From NCBI RefSeq assembly GCF_000252125.1, contig NZ_AHKF01000010.1, positions 186,001 to 250,000 on the forward strand: a stretch of DNA of 64,000 bases, written 5' to 3'. Both the position numbers and the translations under genes were made by a program. The DNA comes from Flavobacterium frigoris PS1. Lineage in GTDB: Bacteria; Bacteroidota; Bacteroidia; Flavobacteriales; Flavobacteriaceae. Under the pieces are notes generated by a model. That model saw only the letters and a program-made list of their open reading frames with translations. It had not been told where the DNA came from and searched no databases. Positions 43,747-55,216 of the stretch are shown here, one piece after another (position 1 is the first letter of the stretch; every line of letters starts with the position of its first letter).

Positions 43747-43773
43747 TTTTTGATCAAGCAAAAAAGAAAATTA
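43747..43773. repeat. 27-bp direct repeat, left copy
   Basis: This 27-base sequence, with TTGATCAAGC at its core, is identical to 45545-45571. Preceding bases are also similar. The pair flanks the MFS gene and a palindromic repeat (1.8 kb). Each copy is a hairpin of the TTTCTTTTTTG/CAAAAAAGAAA kind, perfect only in the right copy. Confidence 0.7.
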
Positions 43774-43910
43774 CAATTATTAAACCATAATTTTTCACTA
43801 AAAACTATCTACAACCAAAGGGTTAATGTAATCTTCACTTATTTTATAAACAATAACGTTATAATTCTTGCCACAAAATTTATTTAATGACTACGGCTGA
43901 TTGCTTTTTG

Positions 43911-43918
43911 TATTTTTG
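43911..43918 (+). promoter_or_regulatory. -7 box of the MFS gene
   Basis: TATTTTTG followed by CCGC fits the TAnnTTTG box, 27 bases before the TTG start. Other spacer positions from 43619 to 43945 hold a terminator and a direct repeat. Confidence 0.45.
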
Positions 43919-43945
43919 CCGCTCAAATTGTAAAATCCCGTTATT

Positions 43946-45157
43946 TTGATAGATATAAAATTTATTACCAAGTTTAAAGCAAAAGGTAAGTACAAGAAAA
44001 CCTACGGTAATGCAAAGATTTCCTATCTCAACAAAATCCGTTGGGCAGTTTCCTCTTTTTATTTTGGTATGGGATTGTGTTTTGCCACTTGGGCAAGCCG
44101 AATTCCGGATATTAAAACAACCTTAGATTTAGGATCGGCAGAGCTAGGAAGCATTCTGTTTGCAGTTCCTGTAGGGCAGTTGTTGATTATGCCTTTTTCA
44201 GGAAAATTGGTAACCCGTTATGGGAGTCACCGCATCCTGATATTCGCCTCTTTACTATATGTATTAAGTCTCGTTAATCTTGGGTTAGCAACTACAGCCT
44301 GGCAATTGTCCTTCGCATTATTTTTGTTTGGACTATTTGGAAACCTAAACAATATTGCAGTAAACACACAAGGCGTTTATACCGAAGTACTTTTCAAGAA
44401 AACCATCATGTCGTCTTTTCACGGTATGTGGAGTTTTGCAGGCTTTACAGGAGCTTTGGTAGGACTGGGAATGCTGGCTTTGCAACTCTCGCCATTCCAT
44501 CATTTTCTGATTATTGGCGCCATTGTAATTTTGATGATGGCATTCAATTATAAATTCCTGATCAAGGCCAAAGAAATACCTAAGGCCGAAAAGAAAAAAT
44601 TATTTACAAAGCCAGACAGCGCACTTATTTGGTTAGGTGTCATAGGTTTTTGCTGCATGGCCAGCGAAGGAGTAATGTTTGACTGGAGCGGTGTTTATTT
44701 TAAGGATGTCATTCAAGCGCCGGGACCTTTAGTGATTTTGGGATATACTTCCTTTATGATTATGATGGCTGGAGGCCGATTCTTTGGTGACGGCCTGATT
44801 CTAAAGTTTGGACGAAAATCAGTAATGCAAATCAGCGGACTTCTCATTTCTGCAGGACTTTTTACCTCAGTATTTTTTCCATATATCATTCCTTCCACAA
44901 TCGCCTTTATGTTCGTCGGTTTAGGAGTTTCTACAATTGTTCCTACACTTTATAGTATCGCTGGAAAAAATCCAAATGTTCCACCAGGCGAAGCCTTAAC
45001 GATTGTTTCGAGCGTTAGTTTTCTTGGTTTTCTGATGGGTCCGCCAGTTATTGGATACATCGCTGAAATGTCGAGTCTGCGATTTTCTTTCGCTTTTATA
45101 GGGCTTTTCGGTATTTTGATTGCCATTATGGTTTCCAGAATCAAAGCGATTCAGTAA
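43946..45157 (+). CDS. MFS transporter
   Basis: This 403-residue inner-membrane protein has twelve predicted helices. The loop 2-3 signature is degenerate (GKLVTRYGSHRIL), and a matching GDGLILKFGRKSVM appears in the second half. It resembles the sugar/cation-type MFS proteins of the FucP/YbjJ kind, but the substrate is unclear. The start is TTG at 43946. The next ATG (44069) would cut off the first helix. It is enclosed by 27-base direct repeats. Confidence 0.82.
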   Translation: MIDIKFITKFKAKGKYKKTYGNAKISYLNKIRWAVSSFYFGMGLCFATWASRIPDIKTTLDLGSAELGSILFAVPVGQLLIMPFSGKLVTRYGSHRILIFASLLYVLSLVNLGLATTAWQLSFALFLFGLFGNLNNIAVNTQGVYTEVLFKKTIMSSFHGMWSFAGFTGALVGLGMLALQLSPFHHFLIIGAIVILMMAFNYKFLIKAKEIPKAEKKKLFTKPDSALIWLGVIGFCCMASEGVMFDWSGVYFKDVIQAPGPLVILGYTSFMIMMAGGRFFGDGLILKFGRKSVMQISGLLISAGLFTSVFFPYIIPSTIAFMFVGLGVSTIVPTLYSIAGKNPNVPPGEALTIVSSVSFLGFLMGPPVIGYIAEMSSLRFSFAFIGLFGILIAIMVSRIKAIQ

Positions 45158-45201
45158 TTTCTTTTTTAGGAGCACAATATGCTGTTTTCATAATAAAATC
45201 A

Positions 45202-45282
45202 GCCCCAGCTGTACGCAGTATCTTTTTTCCCGCCCCAAAAAAATGGGTCTGGCAATAAAGGATACTTGCTGCCATCGGGGCT
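45202..45282. repeat. Flavobacterial palindromic intergenic repeat, copy 3
   Basis: Ends AGCCCCAGCTGTACGCAGTATC-type and GATACTTGCTGCC...GGGGCT form an imperfect inverted repeat around a loop with CCCGCCCC and TGGGTCTGGC. It shares the end signature of copies at 21604 and 38409. Confidence 0.55.
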
Positions 45283-45544
45283 ATGCATCACTTTTTGTGG
45301 ATTTCATTTCTTTCGATATGAAGGCGTCCTTAGCTTCCGCAGTCGAGCGTCAAATGTTTGAAGAAGTTGTAAAAACAAAAACTGTTTGAGCGGAGCGAGT
45401 TTTTTTGTTTTAGACCCGAGCCGTAGGCGAATAGAGCGAAGCTACTTCGAAAACTAATTTGACCGACGAGGGAGTGTAGACTTGAAATCGAAGATTCATG
45501 AATACTAAAAAACAATAACAACCCATGAATAATTTTTTGTTTCT

Positions 45545-45571
45545 TTTTTGATCAAGCAAAAAAGAAAATTA
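45545..45571. repeat. 27-bp direct repeat, right copy
   Basis: It is identical over 27 bases to 43747-43773. With the preceding bases it forms a perfect hairpin with 11-base arms TTTCTTTTTTG and CAAAAAAGAAA and the loop ATCAAG. Confidence 0.7.
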
Positions 45572-46032
45572 GTAAAACACAATTTTCACCCTCAACCAAA
45601 CGTGATTGAGGGTGACTTTCGTTATAAATTTGTTTCTATAACTAGGCAATTTGCAATAACAAAGTTTACTGATATAATTCATTCGATACAAAAAAACCAA
45701 CCTAAATATATCATCCCAAGAAAGATAATTCCCAACCAGAAATCCCGAAATAAAAAACAGTATTTTATTTTTACTGTAAATCAACAACTTATAGGAATTT
45801 TAATTACATTTATTTAATAATTTCAGATAATATAATTGATCGGCATTCTCAATACCACTGTTTTATAGTATTCTTTAAATTTCCCAAAAACAACTTTCCG
45901 TTATTTTCCATTATTGCTCCCTTGGGGATGTTTTTATATGGTCTAAAATGAAAATCAGCAAATTTATTTAGAATAAAAATTCTCAAGTCTTAAAGGGGGG
46001 AATTGCTTAGCCTATAAAACACAAATACACCT

Positions 46033-48870
46033 ATGAAAAACGTTTTCCCGACTCTTTTCCTACTATTCCAGCTGGGATTGGCTTTTGCACAAAATGAAAC
46101 GGGGGTTAGGGGAACGGTTCTGGATTCCAAAAGCCAGAAACCACTAGCCTTTGTTGTCGTTTCAATCCAGAATACCACATTAATGCAACTTAGCACAACA
46201 GCTGGAGAATTTTTTCTGGAAGACGTTTCCGTAGGCGATCATTTAATCCTTTTTCACAGTCAGGGTTTCAAGGATGCCTTGATTCCCATTACAATAATTG
46301 CAGGTCAACAGCTCGACTTGGGAACTATCATTCTAGAAGATGATGTGGTTTCAGAAGTGCAAACAGGTATGATCCGACTTTTCGACACCGATTTAAGCGA
46401 TGATAATAGTGGTTCCGAAAGTACCTCAGGACTTTTGCAATCCTCTAAAGATGCTTTTCAACTAGCTGCCGCTTTCAATTGGGGGCAGGCACGGTTCAGG
46501 ATTCGGGGATTGGATAGTGAAAATGCTACAACCATGATTAATGGTATCACCATGAATAAATTATATGACGGTAGGCCGCAATGGGGAAACTGGGGCGGAC
46601 TAAACGATGCCACCCGCAATCAGGAATTTTCAATAGGAACAGCCCCTTCTGATTATACTTTTGGCGGAATTCTTGGAACACAAGAAATCAATACTCGTGC
46701 TTCCATTTACAGAACAGGCACGCGAATCACGGTTTCGGGTACTAATACCAATTATAGTTGGCGTACTATGGGAACTTATGCTTCTGGAATGGGAAGTAAC
46801 GGTTGGGCTATAGTCGTTTCGGCAGCAAAACGCTTGGCGCAAGAAGGTCATTTTGAAGGCACAACTTATGATGCCAATTCTTTCTTTATGAGTGTCGAAA
46901 AGAAATTAAACGAAAGCCACTCCATTAATTTCACTGGATTTTACACGCCAAATACGAGAGGAAAAAACTCTCCAAATACGGATGAGGTTATCCAACTAAC
47001 GTCTGAAAAGTACAATTCCTATTGGGGTTTTCAAGATGGCAAGAAGAGGAATGCCAGAACGAAGACTATCGAAGAACCGATCTTAATACTGAATCATTTT
47101 TTCAAAATAAACGACCATACTAATCTGAATTCGGGATTGATGTATCAATTTGGCAAAATTGGGAATAGTAACATCGACTATCAAAGTGCAAATAGTCCGG
47201 ATCCTACTTATTTCCGGAAACTGCCATCTTATTTTACCTCACTTTATGCACGGGATAACGGAGAATATTCAGGAAGTTTTACTCCTGATTATGAAAATGC
47301 CGAAAAAAGCAAAGTTCAATTTCTAGCCAATCCACAAATCGATTGGCAGGCCATTTATCAGGCCAATCAAATTCCAATTATTGGCGGTAATGGAAATATA
47401 TCTGGATATGAACCCGCTAAAAGTCATTACGTTTTATATGAAGACCGTACTGATGACAAAACAATGGTGGCGACTTCTATTTTCAACACACAACTTAATG
47501 AAAATTTGATTCTGAATGCGGGAGCTTCATTTAGCAATCTAAAATCACACAATTACCAGAAACTGTTGGACTTGTTGGGAGGTGCTTATTTTGAAGATAT
47601 CGATGGTTTTTATTCTGGAAATCAGGCACAATCAGATTTGAATAATCCAGATAGGCAAGTGGTGGAGGGAGAAGTTTATGGTTACAATTACAATTATGTT
47701 GCTACTACTTTGGACGCCTTTAGCCAATTTAAATTTTCATACGATAAAGTCGATTTCTATTTGGCACAATCTTTTACTAGCACCAATTATCAAAGAGAAG
47801 GATTGTACAAAAACGGAATTTATGAAACGATTTCTTTCGGCAAAAGCGAGAAGCTGCAATTTGAAAACTTTGGGTTCAAAGGAGGACTGACCTATAAATT
47901 ATCAGGAAAACAGCTGTTGACTTTTAACGGAGCTCATTTGACCAAAGCGCCAACGGTTAGGAACAGCTTTCCGAATTCACGTTTGAACAACTCCATAGTT
48001 GATGGAATGCAAAGTGAAAATATAAATAGTCTTGATGCGACTTATATATTTCGTTCTCCAAAACTCAAATCACGACTAACGGCTTACTATAGTACAATAA
48101 AAGAGGCAACTAAAACTTCCTTTTTTTATGCCGAAGGGATTTTTGACAATGGCGCGGGTTATACTAATACCAATGCTTTTGTAAGTCAGACATTAACTCA
48201 GTTAGATAAAAAGAATATTGGCGCCGAAATGAGTTTTGAATACCAGTGGAGCCCCACAATCAAAAGCAGTCTTTCTGCAGCTTATGGAAAATACACCTAT
48301 GACAGCAATCCTAATTTAAGTGTCAACAATGATGCAGTTGCCACTGTAGAAAATACCAATCCGTCATTTGATTTCGGAAAGACTTTGCTGAAGAATTACA
48401 AACAAGCCGGAATGCCTCAACAAGCCTATGCATTTGGGATAGAATACCGTGATCCAAAATACTGGTGGATTAGCTCTAACATTAATTATCTGGCAGAAAC
48501 CTATATTGATGTTTCTCCTATTTCCAGAACAAGTCACTTTTATACAAATCCCGCCAGCGGATTCCCATTCCCCGAAGCAACAGAAGCAAGAGCAGTGGAA
48601 TTGCTAAAACAAGAAAAATTCGATCCAGTCATGTTGCTCAACTTTACGGGAGGAAAATCATGGCGGATACGAGAAAAGTATTTGGGGCTTTTTGTGAGTG
48701 TCAATAATGCCTTAGACAAAAAATATAAAACAGGAGGATATGAGCAAGCGAGAAATGCAAATTTCAGACAACTCAATCAAGATGTTTCCAGTGGTACTCC
48801 TTCTTTTGGCAATAAATATTTTTATGGTTACGGCAGAACCTATTTTGTGAATCTGAGTTTCAATTTATAA
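46033..48870 (+). CDS. TonB-dependent receptor with carboxypeptidase-like N-terminal domain
   Basis: The 945-residue outer-membrane receptor has a signal peptide (about 1-19), a CarboxypepD_reg-like domain (about 24-105, GVRGTVLDSKSQKPLAF), a plug (about 135-235, RFRIRGLDSENATTMINGI) and a large barrel ending LSFNL. It is followed after 13 bases by a DUF5689 lipoprotein instead of SusD. This is the pairing seen for a poorly studied uptake class; the ligand is unknown. Confidence 0.88.
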   Translation: MKNVFPTLFLLFQLGLAFAQNETGVRGTVLDSKSQKPLAFVVVSIQNTTLMQLSTTAGEFFLEDVSVGDHLILFHSQGFKDALIPITIIAGQQLDLGTIILEDDVVSEVQTGMIRLFDTDLSDDNSGSESTSGLLQSSKDAFQLAAAFNWGQARFRIRGLDSENATTMINGITMNKLYDGRPQWGNWGGLNDATRNQEFSIGTAPSDYTFGGILGTQEINTRASIYRTGTRITVSGTNTNYSWRTMGTYASGMGSNGWAIVVSAAKRLAQEGHFEGTTYDANSFFMSVEKKLNESHSINFTGFYTPNTRGKNSPNTDEVIQLTSEKYNSYWGFQDGKKRNARTKTIEEPILILNHFFKINDHTNLNSGLMYQFGKIGNSNIDYQSANSPDPTYFRKLPSYFTSLYARDNGEYSGSFTPDYENAEKSKVQFLANPQIDWQAIYQANQIPIIGGNGNISGYEPAKSHYVLYEDRTDDKTMVATSIFNTQLNENLILNAGASFSNLKSHNYQKLLDLLGGAYFEDIDGFYSGNQAQSDLNNPDRQVVEGEVYGYNYNYVATTLDAFSQFKFSYDKVDFYLAQSFTSTNYQREGLYKNGIYETISFGKSEKLQFENFGFKGGLTYKLSGKQLLTFNGAHLTKAPTVRNSFPNSRLNNSIVDGMQSENINSLDATYIFRSPKLKSRLTAYYSTIKEATKTSFFYAEGIFDNGAGYTNTNAFVSQTLTQLDKKNIGAEMSFEYQWSPTIKSSLSAAYGKYTYDSNPNLSVNNDAVATVENTNPSFDFGKTLLKNYKQAGMPQQAYAFGIEYRDPKYWWISSNINYLAETYIDVSPISRTSHFYTNPASGFPFPEATEARAVELLKQEKFDPVMLLNFTGGKSWRIREKYLGLFVSVNNALDKKYKTGGYEQARNANFRQLNQDVSSGTPSFGNKYFYGYGRTYFVNLSFNL

Positions 48871-48883
48871 ATAATTAACTATT

Positions 48884-50236
48884 ATGAAAGCTACTTCCTA
48901 TACCGTTTTTTCATTGTTACTATTGGTTATCGTATTTACATCTTGTGTGAATGATGAGGTTGAAATTCCTAAGCTTAGCTGTAACCAGCCTGATTTGTCA
49001 GTAAACAAATCGGTTGCTGATGTTCATACTAATGCAGCGGCAATAGTTTCAAAATATGAATACAATGATATCATTGAAGCCTATGTTGTTTCAACGGATG
49101 AATTTGGTAATTTTTTTAAGACGATTTCTTTTCAAACTTTGGCAACAGCTACAAAACCAGCTATAGGTTTTAGCGTTCCGGTGGACGTAAGTAATATTTA
49201 TGTCGATTATAGGTTTGGAAATAAAGTCTACCTAAAACTGAAAGACCAGTACACTGATATTAATTACGGAAGTTTACGAATAGGAGGGATTTACGTTAAT
49301 TCCTACAATGAAGGCGGCGTGGGCAGACTTTCCCAAAACGACTACAAATATGTATTACATGCTTCCTGTACGACTCTAACGGACGAGCAATTAGTGCGGA
49401 AAACATCAATTTCAGATTTGCTGAACGATTCCAATTTGAATACGCTGGTTGAGTTGTCAGAGGTGCAGTTTACAGAAGCAGCCATTGGTCGTCATTATTT
49501 TGAAGAAACGAACAATGTTGGCGGAGCGACAAATTGGAATTTAATTGACGAAAAAGGAAACCAAGTCATTTTTAGAACTAGCAGTTATGCTGATTTTGCT
49601 AGTAAATTAGTGCCAACAGGAAACGGAAAAGTAAGGGGAGTATTGACCAAATTTGGTCCCGATTATCAGTTAGTCGCCCGTTCTGAAAGTGATGTTACGA
49701 TTTCAGGAACAAGAGCCGTTCCCTTTTTTTTGGAAGATTTTAATAGAGTTGTTGACAAGTCGAATTTAAGCCTTCCGGGTTGGGCAAATATCGTTCAGAG
49801 CGGCACGCTTTTTTGGAAAGGCACAGTCTATTCTGGAAATGGATATGCCGAGTTTAATATAAGTGGAACAAAAGTCGTGTCTAATATCGCCTGGTTGATT
49901 TCTCCAAAAATTGATATGGATACCCATACTAATGAGGTTTTAACTTTTAGAAGTGCCCAGCATCATCTGGATGTCGACTCGCCGCTAAATACAATTGAGG
50001 TTTATGTTTCTACTAATTTTGATGGTTTGAATGTGACTAAAGCGACTTGGATTCTAGTTCCAGTTGTTTTGCCAAAGCAAGCTACACCATGGTATCAGTT
50101 TGTAGGTAGTGGTGGAGTAGATCTGTCCTCCTATAAAGGAAAAATTAATATTGCATTCAAATATATCGGCTCTGGGAAAAACCTAACCTTGGATGGGGCT
50201 TTCCAGGTAGATGATGTTCAGGTTTTTGGAGATTGA
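48884..50236 (+). CDS. DUF5689 surface lipoprotein with choice-of-anchor-like C-terminus
   Basis: The 450-residue protein has a lipobox FTSC (Cys21). The N-terminal half (about 40-280) matches DUF5689 (EAYVVSTDEFGNFFKTI, VYLKLKDQYTDINYG), a domain found beside TonB receptors; the C-terminal half (about 280-450) starts with PFFLEDFN and ends with AFQVDDVQVFG, as in jelly-roll DUF5017/cleaved-adhesin domains that bind carbohydrate or other ligands. It probably sits on the cell surface as the binding partner of the receptor upstream, by inference. Confidence 0.82.
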   Translation: MKATSYTVFSLLLLVIVFTSCVNDEVEIPKLSCNQPDLSVNKSVADVHTNAAAIVSKYEYNDIIEAYVVSTDEFGNFFKTISFQTLATATKPAIGFSVPVDVSNIYVDYRFGNKVYLKLKDQYTDINYGSLRIGGIYVNSYNEGGVGRLSQNDYKYVLHASCTTLTDEQLVRKTSISDLLNDSNLNTLVELSEVQFTEAAIGRHYFEETNNVGGATNWNLIDEKGNQVIFRTSSYADFASKLVPTGNGKVRGVLTKFGPDYQLVARSESDVTISGTRAVPFFLEDFNRVVDKSNLSLPGWANIVQSGTLFWKGTVYSGNGYAEFNISGTKVVSNIAWLISPKIDMDTHTNEVLTFRSAQHHLDVDSPLNTIEVYVSTNFDGLNVTKATWILVPVVLPKQATPWYQFVGSGGVDLSSYKGKINIAFKYIGSGKNLTLDGAFQVDDVQVFGD

Positions 50237-50287
50237 TATTAGTTATATATAGTAGTAAAAAATATAATTTATATAGGCTGTATTTTA

Positions 50288-50295
50288 TATATTTG
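50288..50295 (+). promoter_or_regulatory. -7 box of the FKBP gene
   Basis: TATATTTG fits TAnnTTTG, 24 bases before the ATG at 50320. No TTG at -33. Confidence 0.45.
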
Positions 50296-50319
50296 CCAGC
50301 TTACCAATTAAATTATATT

Positions 50320-50790
50320 ATGAAATCTATTTTATTAGCATTTGTCTCTCTATTATTCGTTTCTTGTTTATCAGATACAAATACAGACGTAGAAACTCAA
50401 CCGGTTGATTATAAAGTTCAAAATGAAAAAGAAATTGTGGATTATATTGCTGCAAACAAATTGACTGCCACAAGAACCGATTCAGGTTTGTATTATGTAA
50501 TTAATGAAGCAGGAACAGGTGTTAAACCAACAGCTTCTTCTAATGTGACTGTAGAATACAAAGGGTATTTTACTAATGGATCTGTATTTGACGGAGGTAC
50601 GCCTGGAGGTCTTACTTTTGGTTTGAATCAAGTTATAAAAGGATGGACAGAAGGGATTCCTTATTTTAAAGAAGGCGGTAACGGTATTCTTTTAATTCCT
50701 TCTCATTTAGGTTATGGAAGTAATGGAAGCGGACGAATTCCTGGAGGATCTGTCCTAGTTTTTGATGTTAAACTGATTAAAGTAAATTAG
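50320..50790 (+). CDS. FKBP-type peptidyl-prolyl isomerase lipoprotein
   Basis: This 156-residue protein has a lipobox FVSC (Cys16), a short linker and an FKBP domain (about 65-156) with VTVEYKGYFTNGSVFD, VIKGWTEGIPYFKEGG and HLGYGSNGSG. It should speed Xaa-Pro isomerisation and help fold periplasmic or outer-membrane proteins. The start is the ATG at 50320, because the longer frame starts inside the upstream gene and before a -7 box. It is followed by a bidirectional terminator. Confidence 0.92.
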   Translation: MKSILLAFVSLLFVSCLSDTNTDVETQPVDYKVQNEKEIVDYIAANKLTATRTDSGLYYVINEAGTGVKPTASSNVTVEYKGYFTNGSVFDGGTPGGLTFGLNQVIKGWTEGIPYFKEGGNGILLIPSHLGYGSNGSGRIPGGSVLVFDVKLIKVN

Positions 50791-50810
50791 TTTTAAACTC
50801 CTATAATATA

Positions 50811-50840
50811 AAAAAGGCTGTCCGAGAAGACAGCCTTTTT
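50811..50840. terminator. Bidirectional terminator between the FKBP and GH13 genes
   Basis: AAAAAGGCTGTC (50811-50822) pairs exactly with GACAGCCTTTTT (50829-50840), loop 6 bases, with A- and T-tracts outside. Convergent genes flank it. Confidence 0.9.
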
Positions 50841-50869
50841 GTTTTTTAGTATTTATAGAAATCATCTAT

Positions 50870-52645
50870 TTAATCTTCTATCTGATATATAACTGCTTCA
50901 TAAGGTCTTAATTCTCCATTAGTGGATGGTTTACCGTAATTGTCAATTAATACTTTCCCTTTTTTACTATATAATCCTGTGTTTGCCGTAGCATTTTTAG
51001 AAGAAAAATTCAATAAAACCAACACCATTTTTCCGTCTAATTCTCTAGTGTAAGCATAAACATCTGGATTGTCTTTGTCTAATAAAGTATATTTTCCATA
51101 AACTAAAATAGGATTTGTTTTACGCAAATGAGTCATTTTTCTAAAGTAATTCAAAACAGAATTAGGGTCATTTTCTTGTGCCTCAGCATTTATAGTAACA
51201 TGATTATCATTTACTTTTAACCAAGGAGTTCCAGATGTAAATCCGCCATTTTCTGAACTGTTCCACTGGAAAGGAGTTCTGCCGTTATCTCTGGCTCCGC
51301 CTGTTTTTTGGTCTTCTATGAATTGTTTTAAATCTCCTCCAGCTAATTTTAATCGTTCGTACTCAGCCAACGTTTCGATATCACGATACTCATCGATAGA
51401 ATCAAATTTAGCATTTACCATCCCAATTTCATCTCCATTATAGTAATAAGGAGTTCCTCTCATCGATAGCAAGAAGGTGGTTAGTAATTTAGATGAAACA
51501 GCACGGAATTCAGGTGCGTCATTTCCCCAACGAGAAGTCATTCTTGGTTGGTCATGATTTCCTAAATAGATCGTTCCCCATCCCTTATTTTCATACACTT
51601 TGTCCCAATCAGAATAGATTTTTTTGAAATCAACTAAAGAATAAGGCCCCATTTTTTTGAAATAGCCAGGGATATAACCCAAGTTTGTTCCTTCAAAATG
51701 ATACCCCATATTGAGTTCCTTGCGGTCTTCATCTACAAAATTTAAAGCCGTTGAGGTTAACATTCCTGCTCCCTCCGCCAAGGACATGATATCGTATTTG
51801 CTCAACACTTCGCGATTCATTTCCTGAAGATATTCATGCAAATGAGGTCCACTAGCAAAGTATACATCCCAACGACCAAGGTAGTTTTTGTTTAATTCTT
51901 CTTGTGTGATTACTGGAAAACTAGTGTCTTTAGAGATAAACGGAATTACATCCATTCTAAACCCATCAATCCCTTTTTTGAACCACCAATTCATCATGCT
52001 GTAAATTTCTTCACGTAATTTTGGGTTCTCCCAATTCAAATCGGGTTGCTTGAAGTTAAAATAATGCAAGTAATAGGAATCTGTTTGTTTGTCATAGCGC
52101 CATCCACTTCCATCGGCCTCAAATGAGCCTGGGCGGAAAGCAGGCTTTCCTTTTTCGGCAGGCCACCAGTGGTAATAATCTCTGTAGGGATTGTCTCTAG
52201 ATTTGCGGCTTTCTTGGAACCACTTATGTTCGTCACTGCTATGATTGACTACTAAATCCATTACTAATTTTAATCCTCTTTCATGCATTCCTTTTAATAA
52301 AGTATCAAAATCTTCCATCGTACCAAATTCTTTCATGATGGCTTGGTAGTCTGAAATATCGTAGCCATTATCGGCATTTGGCGATCCGTAAATCGGATTC
52401 AACCAAACGACATCAACACCCAAACTTTTGATATAATCTAATTTTTGAATAATTCCTTTTAAATCGCCTACACCGTCTCCATTACTGTCTTTGAAACTGC
52501 GAGGATAGATCTGGTAAACGACTGCTTCTTTCCACCATTTACGATCAGTGGTAGATTTATTGTCTTGTGCCATAGCTGTATTGGTTAATAACAATCCAAA
52601 GTAAAGAATAGTAACGATTAAGTATTTTGAATATTTTAATCTCAT
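50870..52645 (-). CDS. Secreted GH13 alpha-glucosidase
   Basis: The 591-residue enzyme is cleaved after a signal peptide ending near AMAQ (residue 27) and has the GH13 alpha-amylase fold. Catalytic residues are Asp232 (GFRMD), Glu291 (LAEGAG) and Asp365 (NHDQPR). MDLVVNHSS starts at 129. WWKEAVVYQIYPRSF and QKLDYIKSLGVDVVWLNP mark the oligo-1,6-glucosidase/alpha-glucosidase subfamily. It probably releases glucose from malto-oligosaccharides in the periplasm. It follows GH97 in the same direction past a hairpin. Confidence 0.92.
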   Translation of the reverse strand: MRLKYSKYLIVTILYFGLLLTNTAMAQDNKSTTDRKWWKEAVVYQIYPRSFKDSNGDGVGDLKGIIQKLDYIKSLGVDVVWLNPIYGSPNADNGYDISDYQAIMKEFGTMEDFDTLLKGMHERGLKLVMDLVVNHSSDEHKWFQESRKSRDNPYRDYYHWWPAEKGKPAFRPGSFEADGSGWRYDKQTDSYYLHYFNFKQPDLNWENPKLREEIYSMMNWWFKKGIDGFRMDVIPFISKDTSFPVITQEELNKNYLGRWDVYFASGPHLHEYLQEMNREVLSKYDIMSLAEGAGMLTSTALNFVDEDRKELNMGYHFEGTNLGYIPGYFKKMGPYSLVDFKKIYSDWDKVYENKGWGTIYLGNHDQPRMTSRWGNDAPEFRAVSSKLLTTFLLSMRGTPYYYNGDEIGMVNAKFDSIDEYRDIETLAEYERLKLAGGDLKQFIEDQKTGGARDNGRTPFQWNSSENGGFTSGTPWLKVNDNHVTINAEAQENDPNSVLNYFRKMTHLRKTNPILVYGKYTLLDKDNPDVYAYTRELDGKMVLVLLNFSSKNATANTGLYSKKGKVLIDNYGKPSTNGELRPYEAVIYQIED

Positions 52646-52677
52646 TTTTTGGTTATTTAGTTCTTGGTTTTAAATTA

Positions 52678-52707
52678 GAAAAGGCTGAACAATTAGGCAG
52701 CCTTTTC
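52678..52707 (-). terminator. Hairpin between GH97 and GH13 genes
   Basis: GAAAAGGCTG (52678-52687) pairs with CAGCCTTTTC (52698-52707), loop 10 bases. On the minus strand the T-run is weak, so it may attenuate and not stop transcription into the GH13 gene. Confidence 0.6.
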
Positions 52708-52722
52708 TATTTCTATATTCAA

Positions 52723-55216
<2,494 letters not shown>

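Larger units (their letters stand above)
45158..46032. other. 875-base gene-poor spacer
   Basis: It contains a palindromic repeat (45202-45282), the right 27-base direct repeat (45545-45571), and AT-rich DNA leading to the TonB receptor. The open frames at 45120-45389 and 45548-45817 start in or run through repeats and show no family pattern. No consensus promoter was found for the receptor gene. Confidence 0.5.

Noticed and set aside
45120..45389. 89-residue open frame after the MFS gene
   Set aside because: It overlaps the MFS 3' end and runs through a palindromic repeat; composition is not that of a protein family.
45548..45817. 89-residue open frame in the long spacer
   Set aside because: It starts inside the 27-base direct repeat, has no domain pattern, and is overlapped by an equally long frame on the other strand.
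45890..46032. Possible riboswitch before the TonB receptor, because of an AAAGGGGGG tract
   Set aside because: I could not fold it into a known class such as cobalamin; only the G-run stood out.
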